Below, piece by piece: positions 11,947-24,616 of a DNA stretch of 64,000 nt. Source of the DNA: Klebsormidium nitens (Eukaryota > Streptophyta > Klebsormidiophyceae > Klebsormidiales > Klebsormidiaceae). Position 1 is the stretch's first letter. Each line of letters starts with the position of its first letter. Location of the stretch: contig DF237144.1 in assembly GCA_000708835.1 (NCBI GenBank), positions 62,001-126,000 of the forward strand. Direction: 5' to 3'. Under the pieces are notes generated by a model. The model had not been told where the DNA came from. It did no database searches and worked only from the letters and a program-made list of their open reading frames with translations. The translations under genes were made by a program, and so were the position numbers.

Positions 11947-14900
11947 CTACGGCCGTGAGCCCGCTCCCCCTATACCATGCGAAATATGCATAGAAATAAA
12001 ACCGCCTGGATAGTAGCCCGCGTCATGGAACGTCCCGCCGTCTTCGAGCGCCGGAGACGCAGCATCCTCGTCGATCTTGGACACGCGCACGTCGAGGCCT
12101 CGTTCCACGAGCCGCTTGCGAAACTCTTCGAACATTCCAAGATCTCGCACAGCGGAGACGAGCAGACACTGGCCGTGGGGCTGAGCCATGCGACGCTTGA
12201 TTACGGCCTGGGGCGGGAAAAGGAAATTGCTAAGGAACTCCGACGCCTTTACTTGTCACCTCCCATTCGCTCTTCTGTTGTAGCAGTGTCTATCGGTAAC
12301 CGTTAATGGCCGGAACCTTCGCCAGGTTGATCCCGTTGCCCCAGAACGAAACTGGAGCGACTACCCCCGTGTGAACCCCAGCTGAACCCTCATTCAAGAA
12401 ATAAGGACTCAACTATTCCTGCACAATCCCCGTATTTCAAGGAGCAGAACAGGCTGGTTGCCTGGTACATAAGGCGACAGCCCACTGAAAAACGGTCAGG
12501 GGCTTATTACACCCGGTCGTTCAGTCAAGGCCTGAAACAAGTGCCGTGTAGCATGCGAGAATGTAAAAAGTGTATGAATTGACTCAGCGGGAAGTCAATC
12601 CGTGAACGTCGTCTGCTTGAGAAACGATGTCCTAGCACACGCCCGACGGTCTGGGCTGGCGGATCTGACCAGAGATCGCCGAGCCCAGTTTCTCGAACGG
12701 CGAGCTTTCCGACGCTGGGGTTCGGTAGGAAAGCCAACATACACTTCTGAAACTACGATGTGGGGGGGATGTGGGGGGCAAGTTTGAAAGGCTGGATACA
12801 AAGACGGACTCCAGCTTCAGCAGTCAGGGCTTCAAGGAAAGACTCCGACTCACGAGTCCTAGGTATTTAGCAGCGTACTCGTTAGATTCAACGGTGACGA
12901 TCAACGCCGGTCTCTTCCCTCGTGCCACTTTCAACTCTGGACTTATGCCAGAAAGAACGGAGCTTCGGCTCCTGCGTTGACGAAACTTTTTGGTGAAAAA
13001 GGACACTGTTGAAAGAGGCTCGGTGGAACTCACCGAAAGGGACTCGATCGCCGCGGCGCTGTACAGGCAGTCACTCCCAACGATGATGTCAAACACCTCG
13101 TCAGCAGCCAGCTTCGGGGGACTCGTGCCGGCCTGCACAGGGAACTCTTTGCAGTGAGGACTTAAGAACGCAGATGGAGGACACCAGTAATTTTCCAGCA
13201 AACACTCGCAGTCTCCGTCCGTCTGAGCAACGAGTACAGAAGAGCGAATGCGACGTAGCGATAGATGACTCATTCGGCTGTCTCTTGGCACCTGTTACAG
13301 CCGTCGAAAATCTGGAGCCGACTCAGGAGCAGATCAGTAACCATCGGCCCGTTACTTATTTGAAGATAAAGAGAAAGAATACAACAACTAAAGGATGCTT
13401 TAAGAAATGAGCTTTAAACATCTCTCGCAACACGCTCACCTGCGCTTCAGCCAGTTGCACTTGACCCGTCCCAAGCGCCGCAGCGTCGTCGTCCCATTCT
13501 AGTTGCCGCACCCGCACCAATGACGCGCCCCCGTTCACACCACCCGGGGAGTCCCCATTCACACCACCCGCCAGGGAAGTATTTACATCATCCCCGTGCT
13601 CACCGACTTCTACCCCCCCAGACACAGCGGAATCGTCAGACCAGCCCCCCGGAATCGTGTACCAAGAATCCCAGCTTGACTCAAAACGCCCCGGTTTTGA
13701 AACGGGGGGTAGAAACTGCTGGGTTTTGGTGGGGGAGGCTTTGAGGGAGAGAAAGGGTTGGGGGCCGAGGGGGGGAGAGCGGAAAGATAGGCCGTTGAAT
13801 GCTGCGGTTGGAGACTGGGGGCGGTTTTGGATTAGGTGGGCCCGTCTGATTGGGTCAGGACCCTCGATTAGGTTGACCGCTTCGTTCACTCCTAACCCTA
13901 GATAACCGTCGCCACTGTCCATGGATCTCAGCCCGAGACCGCTACTAGGGCCAAGAGTGCCGAGGGGGGGTAAACCGGTGGGGCGCACGAGCCCCCCGAA
14001 AGCGGTTAGCTTGTTTGCGGCGTCGTTTGCAGTACGAGCGGCAAAGGAAGTCGGACGGTTGTCGGTTTCAGAGGCGTCTGCCAAACGGTGAAGTGAATCG
14101 CTGGAGACGACTTTCTGAAAGTCTCTCTGGCTGTTAATGGTTGCGTTTGTGGTCCAGGGTGCGTCGGATTGCTTCGCCGGGGGGTCCTTGGACGGGGCCA
14201 ATTCACCCCCCCGGTCGGAAGGCGCAGGTTCGCACAAGAGGGTCCGCACCGAGTCGCGAAGGTTAACGAGGAGGGGTATGGTGTTGTCAGTTAGGGTTAC
14301 CTGCGAAGGAAAGGTTCAGGATGAGTGGACTAATCTGAAACGTTAAATTGAAGTTATGAACGAGGTTCGATAGACGGGGCCCACTGTCGAACAGTAAAGC
14401 TCATCGTCGTTCAGCAGCCTCCCTTTATCAAGTGTGCCCATGCTGATTCGTTTTTCATAATTTCACCCGAATCCGTCTAGGCGACTAAGACTGACATAAG
14501 AGTGGACACCCGACTTTTAGGTCGGTGACGTAATCTTTCAAATTGAAAGTCATACAGGATTGGTTTATCAGCTAAGCAGAGAACCTCTTTTGCGACGCTC
14601 GCTGCGACTCCAAGAGGAATAAGCAGAAAGCTAGCTCTTTAGCAGTCCCAGTATACTGAAGCAGAAACCTAGCTCTATAGCAGTCCCAGTATACTAAAAT
14701 CATTGCAATCGAGTGCTCTGTAGACTCGAGAACAGCTGGTTCAGAAGCCGGTCTCTTTCCATTTCTTTTTCGAGCAACTCCTTATTCGAACAATTCGAGA
14801 GAGTTCACGACCAGATCTGTGCTGTAAGAACTGTGTTTCCGTATTCTCTTTGTGTTCTGCAAGACATTTCCCGACGATGACTCGACAAAAGCTTTCCACC

Positions 14901-16801
14901 CTTGCTTCTCCGGAATTGAGAGTGTACCGGTCATGCAAGGCTCAGAATGATCCCACAGGCGAAAAGAAGCGGGAACAAACCACTATTTGACAAGAGAAGG
15001 CGACTCACGTCCTGAGCGCCCAGCTTGGTCGCCAAGAATCCGCACAGCCCACAGCCGCTGCCTATCTCGAGCACGCTTTTCCCGGCGACCAAAGACGGGT
15101 CGGCTGACAGCTGGTCACCCAAAAGCACAGCCCTGCAGTGGAAGAGTATTGAGCAGATAAGCGATCGGTAGAAAGAATTAGTTTGGCCGTCAAAGGAACG
15201 ATAAGGGCGCTATGCTAGCTTTCGTTCCTGCACGATTGCACGGATGGCCAAATGACTTATTGTAGGCGATTCGTAAGGATGCTTTGTTTATCAAGAGAAT
15301 GGCCGGTGCAAGGGCGCGTACGTGTAGAGACTTTGTTCGCCAAAGCGTCGCACAATTTATGAATCCAGGTCAGAACTCAAAAAGAGAGGATTGGGAAAGA
15401 GATGAAAGCAAAGAGAAGGGACTGAGGGTAGCAAGAAAAGGTACAAGAAGACTCGCGCTTTGCAGACTCATCACAGAGAACGAGGAACGAAGGGAATGGG
15501 AAGGAGCAGAGACAGGGGATGAAAGCTAGCAAGAGGAGGGCCCAAGAAGACTCACGCTTTCCAGACTTTGCATCCGAGGCCAGTGTCGGAAAACTGCGTC
15601 TCCCGGACACTGACGGAAGTGCCGTCCGAAAAATCAAATACCTGAAGGGGGCGGCGAATTCGAGGTGAGCGACTCTGTAAAGCACTCAGATTACGAGACA
15701 GTCTCAACGTACCAAACGTGAAATCACTAGGAGTCCGTTCCTTGGAACCTCGCAGAGGTGCCCTCGAAAGGAAGAAAAGATTTGGAAGGAGCGGCGTAAT
15801 TGGGTACGGGCGACCTTCGTGAGAAGCCAGACTTCCGAAAACGACTTAGAGAACCGGGAAGCGGCAAGATTGAGGAGCGACGAGCGACGAGCGACTCCAG
15901 CAGCGTTTTGCAACGCAATCACTTTTGAGTGCGAAAGCCAACAAAGGTCGAACCACCAGCACTAGCACTTCACGTGGCTCCCACTCCCACCTCGAAGGAC
16001 GGATCTATTTATATGTCCACTTGTGGGATGCTAAATGAAGTCGCCAGTCTCCGCTTCCTACCTTTTCTTAAGAGGCCGAGGTTGCAACCATGGTTCGCTT
16101 AGGAGGACTTCTATATCCCTAAACTGTCTTGGCATCACTTCACTTTCAAAGCTAAGCGCGCCAATCCCGCTGATGAGTCGTTAAAAAGACCGTCAATTTA
16201 TCTTGTCCTAGGATCCGCTTGAAATGCTCCGAAGATGAAGGCATTGACCTTCACAAGTCGGACAGGCAAGCGGCGACTCCACTTACAGGGCCTCTCTAAA
16301 CACAGAGTGAACTGACTGCCCATACGCGTTTTCCGTAAGGGCCCATTTCGGCAGCAGTGGATGTCAAAGCAATGCTGGCAAGCAGCTTCGATTTCGTTTT
16401 CAGGGCCTCTACAAAGTCTGGGGCCCTACCTTGACCATGGGCTTGGATTGGAAGGCCCCATTGCAGTGGGAAATGACGTCAGCGGCGGACTCCATCATCT
16501 CTTCGTCGTCACTGTCCAGTAGTTTGATCATCAGGTTAACCCCGCCCTCCTGCTTGATTCCTGCAAAACGACGGGGTTGAAAGCTGGTTAGGGGCATAGT
16601 TGGTGCAACGCTCAGGGGTTAGTGTGCATACAAGTATTCCGCTTTTGTGGACGAAACTTTTGATCTGAAAGCCTTCAATGGCAACCTATCTCTGCAGGAA
16701 GCCAAACTAGGCTGGGGGCTTTCACAAACGGCACAGGGAGGAGCATGCAGGAAGTTTACCTGGTGAAATATACTTGGTGATTTGTCCAGTATTGCCCGCA
16801 T
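11947..16801 (-). CDS. METTL21-like class I methyltransferase with ARM-like N-terminus and large internal insertion
   Basis: Exons (minus): 16801-16774, 16560-16430, 15641-15556, 15132-15009, 14300-13440, 13132-13034 and 12207-11947. They sum to 1590 nt (529 aa) and close in frame. Residues 10-53 look like one armadillo-type helix set (VNLMIKLLDSDDEEMMESAA). SAM-binding motif I is VLEIGSGCGLCGF (102-114), followed by the post-I strand VTLTDN (124-129). The VxxLxW motif (VRVRQLEWDDDAA) comes only near 390, then FDIIVGSDCLYS (424-435). In protein-lysine methyltransferases of this family (Methyltransf_16) the post-I strand and LxW motif are usually a few tens of residues apart. Here about 230 low-complexity residues intervene, all inside one 861-nt exon. 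The substrate is unknown. The start codon is uncertain: the frame is open 31 codons upstream of this ATG, and the gene may continue into 16895-21163. Confidence 0.8.
15448..15480 (-). repeat. Copy of the methyltransferase exon 3 donor region
   Basis: ACAAGAAGACTCGCGCTTTG, with CAGACT just after it, repeats the true donor region at 15542-15570 (CCAAGAAGACTCACGCTTTC). It lies downstream of that donor in gene orientation. Confidence 0.55.
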
Positions 16802-16894
16802 ACTCGCAAACTCATCATCCGAAGCATTTCGGGGACCCCTACGCTTTATGGTGCAGTTTGCTCCTTGAGCCTGACCATCTGATGCTTGGCACTC

Positions 16895-19800
16895 TCACTG
16901 CAATCCTTGCTCCGCCTCCGATGACAGCGCAAAATGGAATCTCATTGCGGAAACCAACAAAATAATGCCAACAAACCGAAAAATCATTAGTACGTGGGCT
17001 GTTTTCTGCTGACGCAATTCCAACGCCAAGTGCTGGCGCTTACTCTGTACAATCGTCTCGCCCAAAACGGCAGCACTGGCCAGGTGCTTTGCCGCAGCCC
17101 TCTCCTCCGGAGTCCACCCCCTCTCCCTCGCCTGCCGTTTCAGCCCCCCCCTGAGGACGTCCAGCCACGTGGTGACGTCAGCAGCTACCAACGCCAGCTC
17201 AGCGGCTTGCTGCTCTCGAAATTCCCGGCTGCCCCTCCTGGGAAGGCCCAGGTTCTCTCTCGAACCGCTCTTCTTGACATCGCCGAACGGCGCTGCAGGG
17301 TCTCCCCCAGCTTTGCCCACTTCAGTGTCAAACTCCCGGCTCCCCCTTGAGGGTAGCCCCAGGTCGTCCCTCGACCCGCTCTTCTTGACACCACCCGGAA
17401 CATTAGCAGGGCCCTGACCGACCCCTTGGGCTCTGGTGTCAATCTCATCCCGGAAAGACGCTCCACTTCCGGCAGAAAAGGCAGGCGTGGTGGTGGGGCT
17501 TTCCCACGTTTTCTGGGGGGGTAATTCCAGGGGTGAAATATCCCCCAACTCCGGAGACTCCGCCTCCTCGGGCACCGGGCTCGCCGCCTCCTTCAGGCAG
17601 GCCAGGTCCAGAGTCAGATTCGCCCAATGAGAAAGCGACACCTGGCTGACCAGCGAGTTCGCCGACGGCTCTTCGGTGACGAAAGCGGCTTGATGGCTCG
17701 CCACTGGTGTAAACACGCCCCCGTCCCCACTCGGGAGCTGTTCCGGACGTGCCGTTGCCGCATGTCCGTCGGTTCGGGGGGGTTCCGAGACGTCCAATGG
17801 AGTGCATGTTTCGTCCCCCGCTGGTGCATGGCTCGCACCCTCTTGCACCTTACAGCTGTCCCCATCCTGCGGTGCACAGCTGTCATCACCTGGATACGTC
17901 CACGTGGCAGCAGCCCGTTGGCCTTCGCTTTGCCGGTTTGATCCGAGGGGCTCGGCGGCTGGGCCGATGTCCATTGGGGAAACCCCCTGATCCGATTGCT
18001 GCCCCAACGAGCCCCCCCCCGGGGACCGGTAGCTGGGGTACCGGGTACTGACGTAAGCCACCTCGCGGCCGGTTCGCACCACGTATGTCTCTACCGGGCT
18101 CAGGGGGTGGGCCCTTGGGAAGGCTCCGAAGGGACTAGAGGGAGTTTCCGAGCGAGGAGAGGAGGCCGTTGGTTGAGAACGTGAGGGAGGGGTGAATGTT
18201 TCCCCGGGCCATGGAGAAGGGGGGTTGTATCCTGAGGGGTCGTCCCAAACTTGCTGCGTCTTGGGAGCAGAGTTTGGAGGGTCCTCGGTGAAAACCCGGC
18301 TGGGAGACAGCTCAGCCCGGTGCACCGTAAGCATTGACACTGGTACGGCCTGGCGCAGCCGCGGCGAGGCAGACCGTGCCCGCGGTGTCAGCTTCCGCGT
18401 CTGCTGTGGAGAGCAATGTACGGAAAGGCTCCTGTCAAAGGGGTTGCGGTGCAGACCGGCACTCGGCCCGTCTAAGAGCGCGACACCTGTCGATCCCTCC
18501 TCGACAGCTGTCAAAGCCGAGGGATAGTAACTTCTGCTCGCTTGCGATGACTCAGGTTGCTGGCCCCAGATCCGGTGCATCTCCCGCAACTCAACCGACT
18601 CCCGGAAATCCCCAGGAAACTTTGTGGCGTCAGCAGGAACCCCAGTGGCGTCACGTTCAAGCTCCATGCTCCGCCGCATGAATTTCAGCGCCCGGTCGTC
18701 TCCCGCCTCCTCAACGTCGAAGCTGTGCCGCTTTCGGTGGCCCCCAGGGCTCAGCAGCCCCCCCCCTCCGGGGCTGTCAAGGCTACCCGCCCGGGGCGAG
18801 ATATCCCGCAACCATGACTCGTCTGGCGCACTCCCCCCGTACAAAGACTCGCGACCCCTGGAAGGCAGCGACACCCCCGTTCTGAGCCTGCCAGAAAACC
18901 CCCCCCGCAGCGAAAGATCCCTGCCCCACGGATTTCCGGGCTCGGTTCTCTGGCCTTGCTGCTCCCACGTTCCAATACTGCCAGCGCCCACGCCCCGAGG
19001 CGACGAGGTTTCTTCCAGGGGGTCCCCCGAGCCCGAACTTGCACCCCCCCGCACGGCGTCCGCGTCCATGTCTGGTACTTGCGCGTCCAAACGCAGGCTC
19101 TGTTGGCTCGCCCGCTCTTCTGGGAAGAAGTCCGGGTTAATCGCACACAGTGACATCACCTGCTGTCGGTCTGACGCGCCTGACGCATGCTGGAGCGCCC
19201 AGTTGCCAATTGACCCAAGTCCCTGTGAGTTTTGGCTGTTGGGGCTGTGGCCGGAGGACAGGTGTCGCTCGAGGCGGATGCGTGTGGCGCCCAGAAACGG
19301 TTCGCCCCGGGTGGGAATCTGCAAAATTCAGCAGCTCCGCATTTAGTGCTTGAACAGGACTTGGGCAACCAGAACAATGCAGCAACATTGCCACCGAATT
19401 TTGATGTTGATGGCCCCTCACGACCAACAGAACAAAGACTGCGGCAACCAAGGAGCACCGTTATGAAGCATTGCCAAAAGGACTTGGACATCCTGACATG
19501 TTAAGGCTCCTCTGAGGTCCATACTGGCCTTTGTGTCGAGAAGAGTCTAGCTGAGAGACATTTTCCCTTCCAAACGAGCATGACGATCTCATGTCAGGTT
19601 TCATTCAGTTTAAGTTCCTGCCAGCTCACACTTCTGGCCTAAGGTAGCCCCGAAAACGAGAAATGGGAAGCTATTTTATATAAGTAGGTCCAAACTAATC
19701 AAGTTTACTGCCAACTTACACTGCAAGTATCTTCAAAGATGAAGTCCAAACCCTACGCTCATCAATCCTATAGTAGGAAGCGACGCTAAAAGAAGCATGC

Positions 19801-21163
19801 CTCGGAGACTCGTGTTATGAAGGACGAGTGTGTCAAAGGAGGGGTCTACCAGAGACTTGACTCAATCAGCAGGAACGTCGTTGTAAGGGACAGTATGCGA
19901 TGGGGAAAAGTGACTCAAGAACGAAATTTTCGCACCTCCCATTCTTCATGCTTGGGAGCCGGTTGTCCCCGGGTCCGCAGCCGGGGAGAGGTGTCTCGGC
20001 CCGCAGGATGCGTTGAAAGCACGGGCGCGACTTGGTCCTGCGAGTATTAGAGGGGGGGAATCGTTAAAAGGAGAACATGCAAGGGCAAAACATCTCAACC
20101 GCCTGGATGGGTGAAAGCACAGGCGCAACAGGTTTTGAAAGGCGAATATTATTTCAGGACGATATGCTTGATACATCTGCAAACTCAGAGAGGGACACGA
20201 TTGGCGGGACTGGAACTCTATTCTGGACAGGCCATATGAACTGCTCAAAGCAATCGACCAAGGACTCTTTCCTTAGCACTACTACTTCTTAAAAGTCATA
20301 CAGACGCCAATCTATACCTTCCCAGAAAAAAACAGCGCATCAACCCTTCTTTCACAAGATACCTGGCCGGGGACGTTACCTGACCTCCAGATGGCCGCTA
20401 CCCTGTGGAGGCGACAAGGCAAAGATTAAAGTCTGGAGTGAAGCATCCACAACGTATATTAGCTTAGTCAGACCATCAGAAGATCACGCACCTGTTGATT
20501 GCGGCTAGACGAAACTTCCCGCTCTTCTTGGCTCCCCCCTTGGCTGGCAAGCTTGCTTAGATACCGGTTCGTTGCAGCCGCCTTCAGTGAAAACACCGCC
20601 GATGCCTCAAGCCGGGGGCCCCCTGCCCCCCTGACTCCGCCCCCCCAGAAGCTCCCTTCTCTAGTTGAGGGGTCCCTTTCAGCAGTGTCTGACACCCCCC
20701 GGGAAGAAACCGTCTGCTGGCTGCTCTCTTGGCTCATGGACGGAACCTGCTGGTAGCTTGGGTATGCTGAAACTTTCCAGGGGGTTTCGGTAGGCTCGAA
20801 GCTGGCCCCCTCCTTTGCTGGAAACCTCCTCCAGGGGGCTGGGGATGGCTCATAAGATCCCCCCTCAATTTGGAAACTTGACGGCCCTGACCCCGTCCAG
20901 GGGGATCCATACAAGGGCGGCTCGTCGCCCCCATTTGTTGGCAACGAGCTTTGCGGGGGTGCGGAATAGTGGCGTTCGTACCCCCCCCTCGCAGCTGCCC
21001 AGAATCCAGGAGTGCTGTCGCTTTGGCTAGGTGTGTGCCATGCGGAAGGGCTCGTTTCGAGGTCCAAACCACCGAGGTTGGCTGGCGCGGGGGCACTATA
21101 AGAGGGGAGTTGGTCCTCAGAGACACGCTTCCTACTCGCCCATGACCAGAGAGTCGCCGGCAT
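16895..21163 (-). CDS. Long low-complexity protein of unknown function (1031 aa), possibly the 5' part of the methyltransferase gene
   Basis: Two exons (minus): 21163-20492 and 19318-16895, joined in phase 0 across a GTGCGT donor and a TTTTGCAG acceptor. Most of the chain is rich in Ser, Pro, Gly and charged residues and is probably disordered. The first exon has Trp-centred repeats (GGSYEPSPAPW, GASFEPTETPW). Near residue 930 two repeats of about 20 aa share KKSGSR, LGLP and RGSREF, which look like basophilic-kinase sites. A helical stretch (RERGWTPEERAAAKHLASA) precedes a hydrophobic tail (MIFRFVGIILLVSAM) that could be a C-terminal membrane anchor. Alternatively the tail is intron: GT at 16993 and AG at 16871 would remove it together with the TGA and join in phase to the ARM-like exon downstream, giving 1551 aa. 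No family is recognised. Confidence 0.6.
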
Positions 21164-24100
21164 TTTTTCTCTTTCTCCCCTGTTTTAACATTCGAATTTG
21201 AAACCCCGCTCGTTCTCGTCATGCACCCGTCAGTCCTTCTTTCATGCTTGCTTTGGTATACAGTTCTCTGCTGGCATGTACTACAGTCAGTTGAAGGAAG
21301 AAGAGGGGGTGCTGCTGATGGAACAAAGCGGCCCCTGGAAGAATGCTGCGCGCAAATTTTGGTGCCTGCAGCGCAAATGCTTATGTTAACACTAAGACTT
21401 TGTTGCTTGCCGAGCAGTGAAATATAGAAGGCGTTAAGAAACTGGTTTGATTGATCGCTATAACCCGGCAATTCGGATTGGCCATCACTGTTGTGGTAGC
21501 CCCAAGATTTGAAATCAATAATCCCTATAACCTGGCAATTCAGATTGGATATCATTGTTGCGGTACAAATGCCGATATCTGCTCAGCTCGACATTGAGCA
21601 GAATTCAAGAGTGCATAATTGCAGATTGACAGCACCAAGACAGACAGGACGTAACAACAGGGGGTGCAACGGACTTCTCAAAGACTATGATTAAGTAAAA
21701 GCAGACAAAGATGCTCAAAATTCCTTGTTGTCAAATGGCAGAAGCTCGCAATGGCCGTGACCACCAGAAGAGACGGTTACAAGCCATTGTGTGCCAGTGT
21801 CTCCTTAAGGGAGGCTACAAAGGAATCTTGAGAGTTTATTCTTTGAAGGATTAAGGAAGAGGAAAATACAAGATTTATTGAAGTGACCGGAAGCAAATTC
21901 CTTAGAAAACAATGCAACTTGTTCATTCAGCTCCTCACTTGAAATGCACCTTGAATGAGCAGAGAATATTCTTCTACATACGAGAATGACACAAGGTTGG
22001 ACTACGTTGACTGCAGCCAAAACCGCGCACTCACCAGCTCTAACAAATCAAGAGAACGAACATTGCTGAGCTAAAACTGCGTAGTTCGAGGAGGACCGTC
22101 CATGGCTCAGTCTTTAGGCCGTGTCACATGGTCGATCTCAATCTGCTATTAATCTGCTACATATTACACCCTCTCATCTTGAGCTGCAATTGACGCGACA
22201 TTCTCCTCGCTCGCAGATGCAGAATAGATGGTACTAAAATTGCTCGAGAACAGCATAACGATGCTCAAGATTCAGAAAAAGGATTACGGTCGGTATTCCT
22301 CACCTGCTTGCCTGTGAAAAGTCTCTGATCTGCACTTTGCCAAAGTATCAGAGGGCCCACGCTCCAAGAGAATGCCAAAACTCTCAGGGTTGAGGAACCT
22401 GCCACCTTCTCAACAAACAGTATGTCTATGTCTATCAATAGTATCATCCTGCTGCATACAATGGGGAACTTGGAAGCCCACGCTTTTGAGTTCTTGTTCG
22501 AGGAAAAGATCTTCTTCATGAAAAGTGTCTGCCACGTCATCTGAATATCGAGCGACGCATTGCATCTAGGACTTCTAGAAGAAAGGGCAGACCAACAATA
22601 TGGCAACATTGAACAGAGAGGAGGAAGACCAAGATTGCAATCGTGATCACATCGTCACAGAAATTCACAAATTTAAGAATCTCTGCAGGGCGCTGCAGTC
22701 GCACTATCCCCACGATCCTCCCCAAATCTGAACTTGGATGCGAGGTCCGAGTCCGATCTGATTTATGCCTAGAGTCAATATAATATGCATGGAATACGAT
22801 ATATGATATCGGACTGCATTTGAAACGTACGTACCACACATGCGATGAACGCGCGCACGATACCTAGTCCAATGGCAATGGGGGGAGAAGTTAGGGTACC
22901 GTCATATTGTAGTGGGGGCGGGGTAGGTATTCTGATGGGGGGGGGGGCTAGGGCTTGATCTGCTGAGCTAAGGTGGGAGGGGGGGGAGGGCTTGAGCCCT
23001 CTGGCCGGGGAACAGCCCCAGCCCAAATTTTCAGTATGTTCAGGGGCAAAATCCCCCTTTTTTGACCCGGTTTTACCAACTGTAAGGCCCGAGGCTTGGG
23101 GCCCTTTGCCTTAGGCTAGGCCGGAGAGAGGGGGGGGGGCTTGAGGCCTTCTGGGAAAGGGGCCTGTAGAATACCTACCCCGCTGCCACTTCAAAATGAC
23201 GGTACCCTTAGAAACAGGCCCGCATTGTATTCGTGCTAGGTACGGTATACCCGCCTGGCAATATGTACGTCTCGAAACAAAAAGATATCCTTGAGTACTG
23301 AAATACGCGCGAGCTGAACCCGCCAACCATAAGGGCTTGCGCTGAACTTCGTATACAGCCCATGTGTGCTTATATGTACGTTTTAAACGTGGTAAAAGCC
23401 GACAACATTGTACATATATTGAAGAAAGCTGGGGAATCTATCGATATTTGAACCTGCTGATATTTGTACAAGCCTGCAACCGGGCAATTTGGAAGGTTCG
23501 GTACTTGGAAGGTACTCGAGTACCTACGACTTCGCCCGGGCAGCCTGCCCGGTTCGGTGAAAAGAGTACACTCGGTACAGAAACTCTGGTGCCCAGTAAC
23601 CTCTGTGTAAATTGGTGACACCAAGATGCCCGGTTCGTCGGGAGAAGCTGTGGGTGGTACCGGTACCTAGCAAACCACTGTGCAGTGTGCACAGTGCGCA
23701 CTGCACACTGCACACTGACAAACAGATCGATGATCGATCGACCATCTTCCGTCATTTGTGCTGATCTCTGACAACGTCTGACACATACTTTCTACCTCTT
23801 TACTGGTTTGCCTTATTGCCAGTTTGTGCACGCGCACGCTCGCGCGAAATTGTTCAGGCCTGGTTATGAACCATGACCTTATGATAATCCAGCGGTAACT
23901 TGGATTCCGCGGTTCCGGTCTCCTAGCGTGAGTCAGTTATTAGGGCAGCCTCGGCAGCCCCGGAAGGCGGAACCTGATTCCTGAAGGCTGAAACTTGTCC
24001 GAAGTTTAAACTCCGAAGTTCTCCGCTGCCAGGTGGACGCCTGCTGAGCAAGAATATGCCTATACTAGATATGATTTGCACGGGCTGTCACTTGCACCTG

Positions 24101-24202
24101 AGAAATTGCGAATAATTTCTGGCCCTCCAAACTGCTCCAAACTGCTCCAAACTAGTTATGCCATTATGCAAATTACTTTTAAGTTTTCAGCCGGCCTATA
24201 CC
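21164..24202. other. Intergenic, no supportable gene
   Basis: Upstream of the 1031-aa gene. Open frames here are short and lack recognisable motifs. The stretch 22915-23140 has long G runs, and 23676-23725 is a small imperfect palindrome built on GTGCAGTGTGCA/TGCACACTGCAC. Confidence 0.5.
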
Positions 24203-24616
24203 TATGTAAGGCCGTCCGAATTATATTTCCGGTTTCCTGTCCACCCCCTCCGGGGGTGGGTCGGTCGGTCGGAAGAATATGATAAATATTCCTCAGAGAA
24301 TGGTAAGGGTTATTTTGGCGTATATCAGCGTTACCGCGCTCGTTTGACGTCCAGAAGGCCTCTTCCGGTATGCACCATGAGTTTTCATCAGCTTTGGTGG
24401 TAGACTTGGACTTTCCACCGAGGTACAAACCTTTCAGAGGATCCATGTTGACTGATTGCGGCTTATTGTCAAACCAAAATCTCATTTCTGGACGACAAAT
24501 ATCGGTTTTGACTTCCACAATTTCAGAATATTTTATCAGTCGACTCCGTAATTTCTCAGAATTTGGGTCGGTCGGGGACAGGAAACCGCCAATCAAATTC
24601 GGACGGCCTAACATAC
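24203..24616. repeat. Foldback/MITE-like element with inverted arms
   Basis: The arms at 24203-24243 and 24576-24616 are imperfect reverse complements of about 41 bp. Both read TATGT(T)AGGCCGTCCGAATT, then TTTCCTGTCC. They enclose about 330 bp. The inner flanks also share GGGTCGGTCGG. An overlapping minus-strand open frame (24689-24156) runs through both arms and is probably not a gene. Confidence 0.6.

Noticed and set aside
18624-19346. 240-codon plus-strand open frame
   Set aside because: It is antisense to the 807-codon exon of the minus-strand gene, and its composition is explained by the GC-rich complement of that exon.
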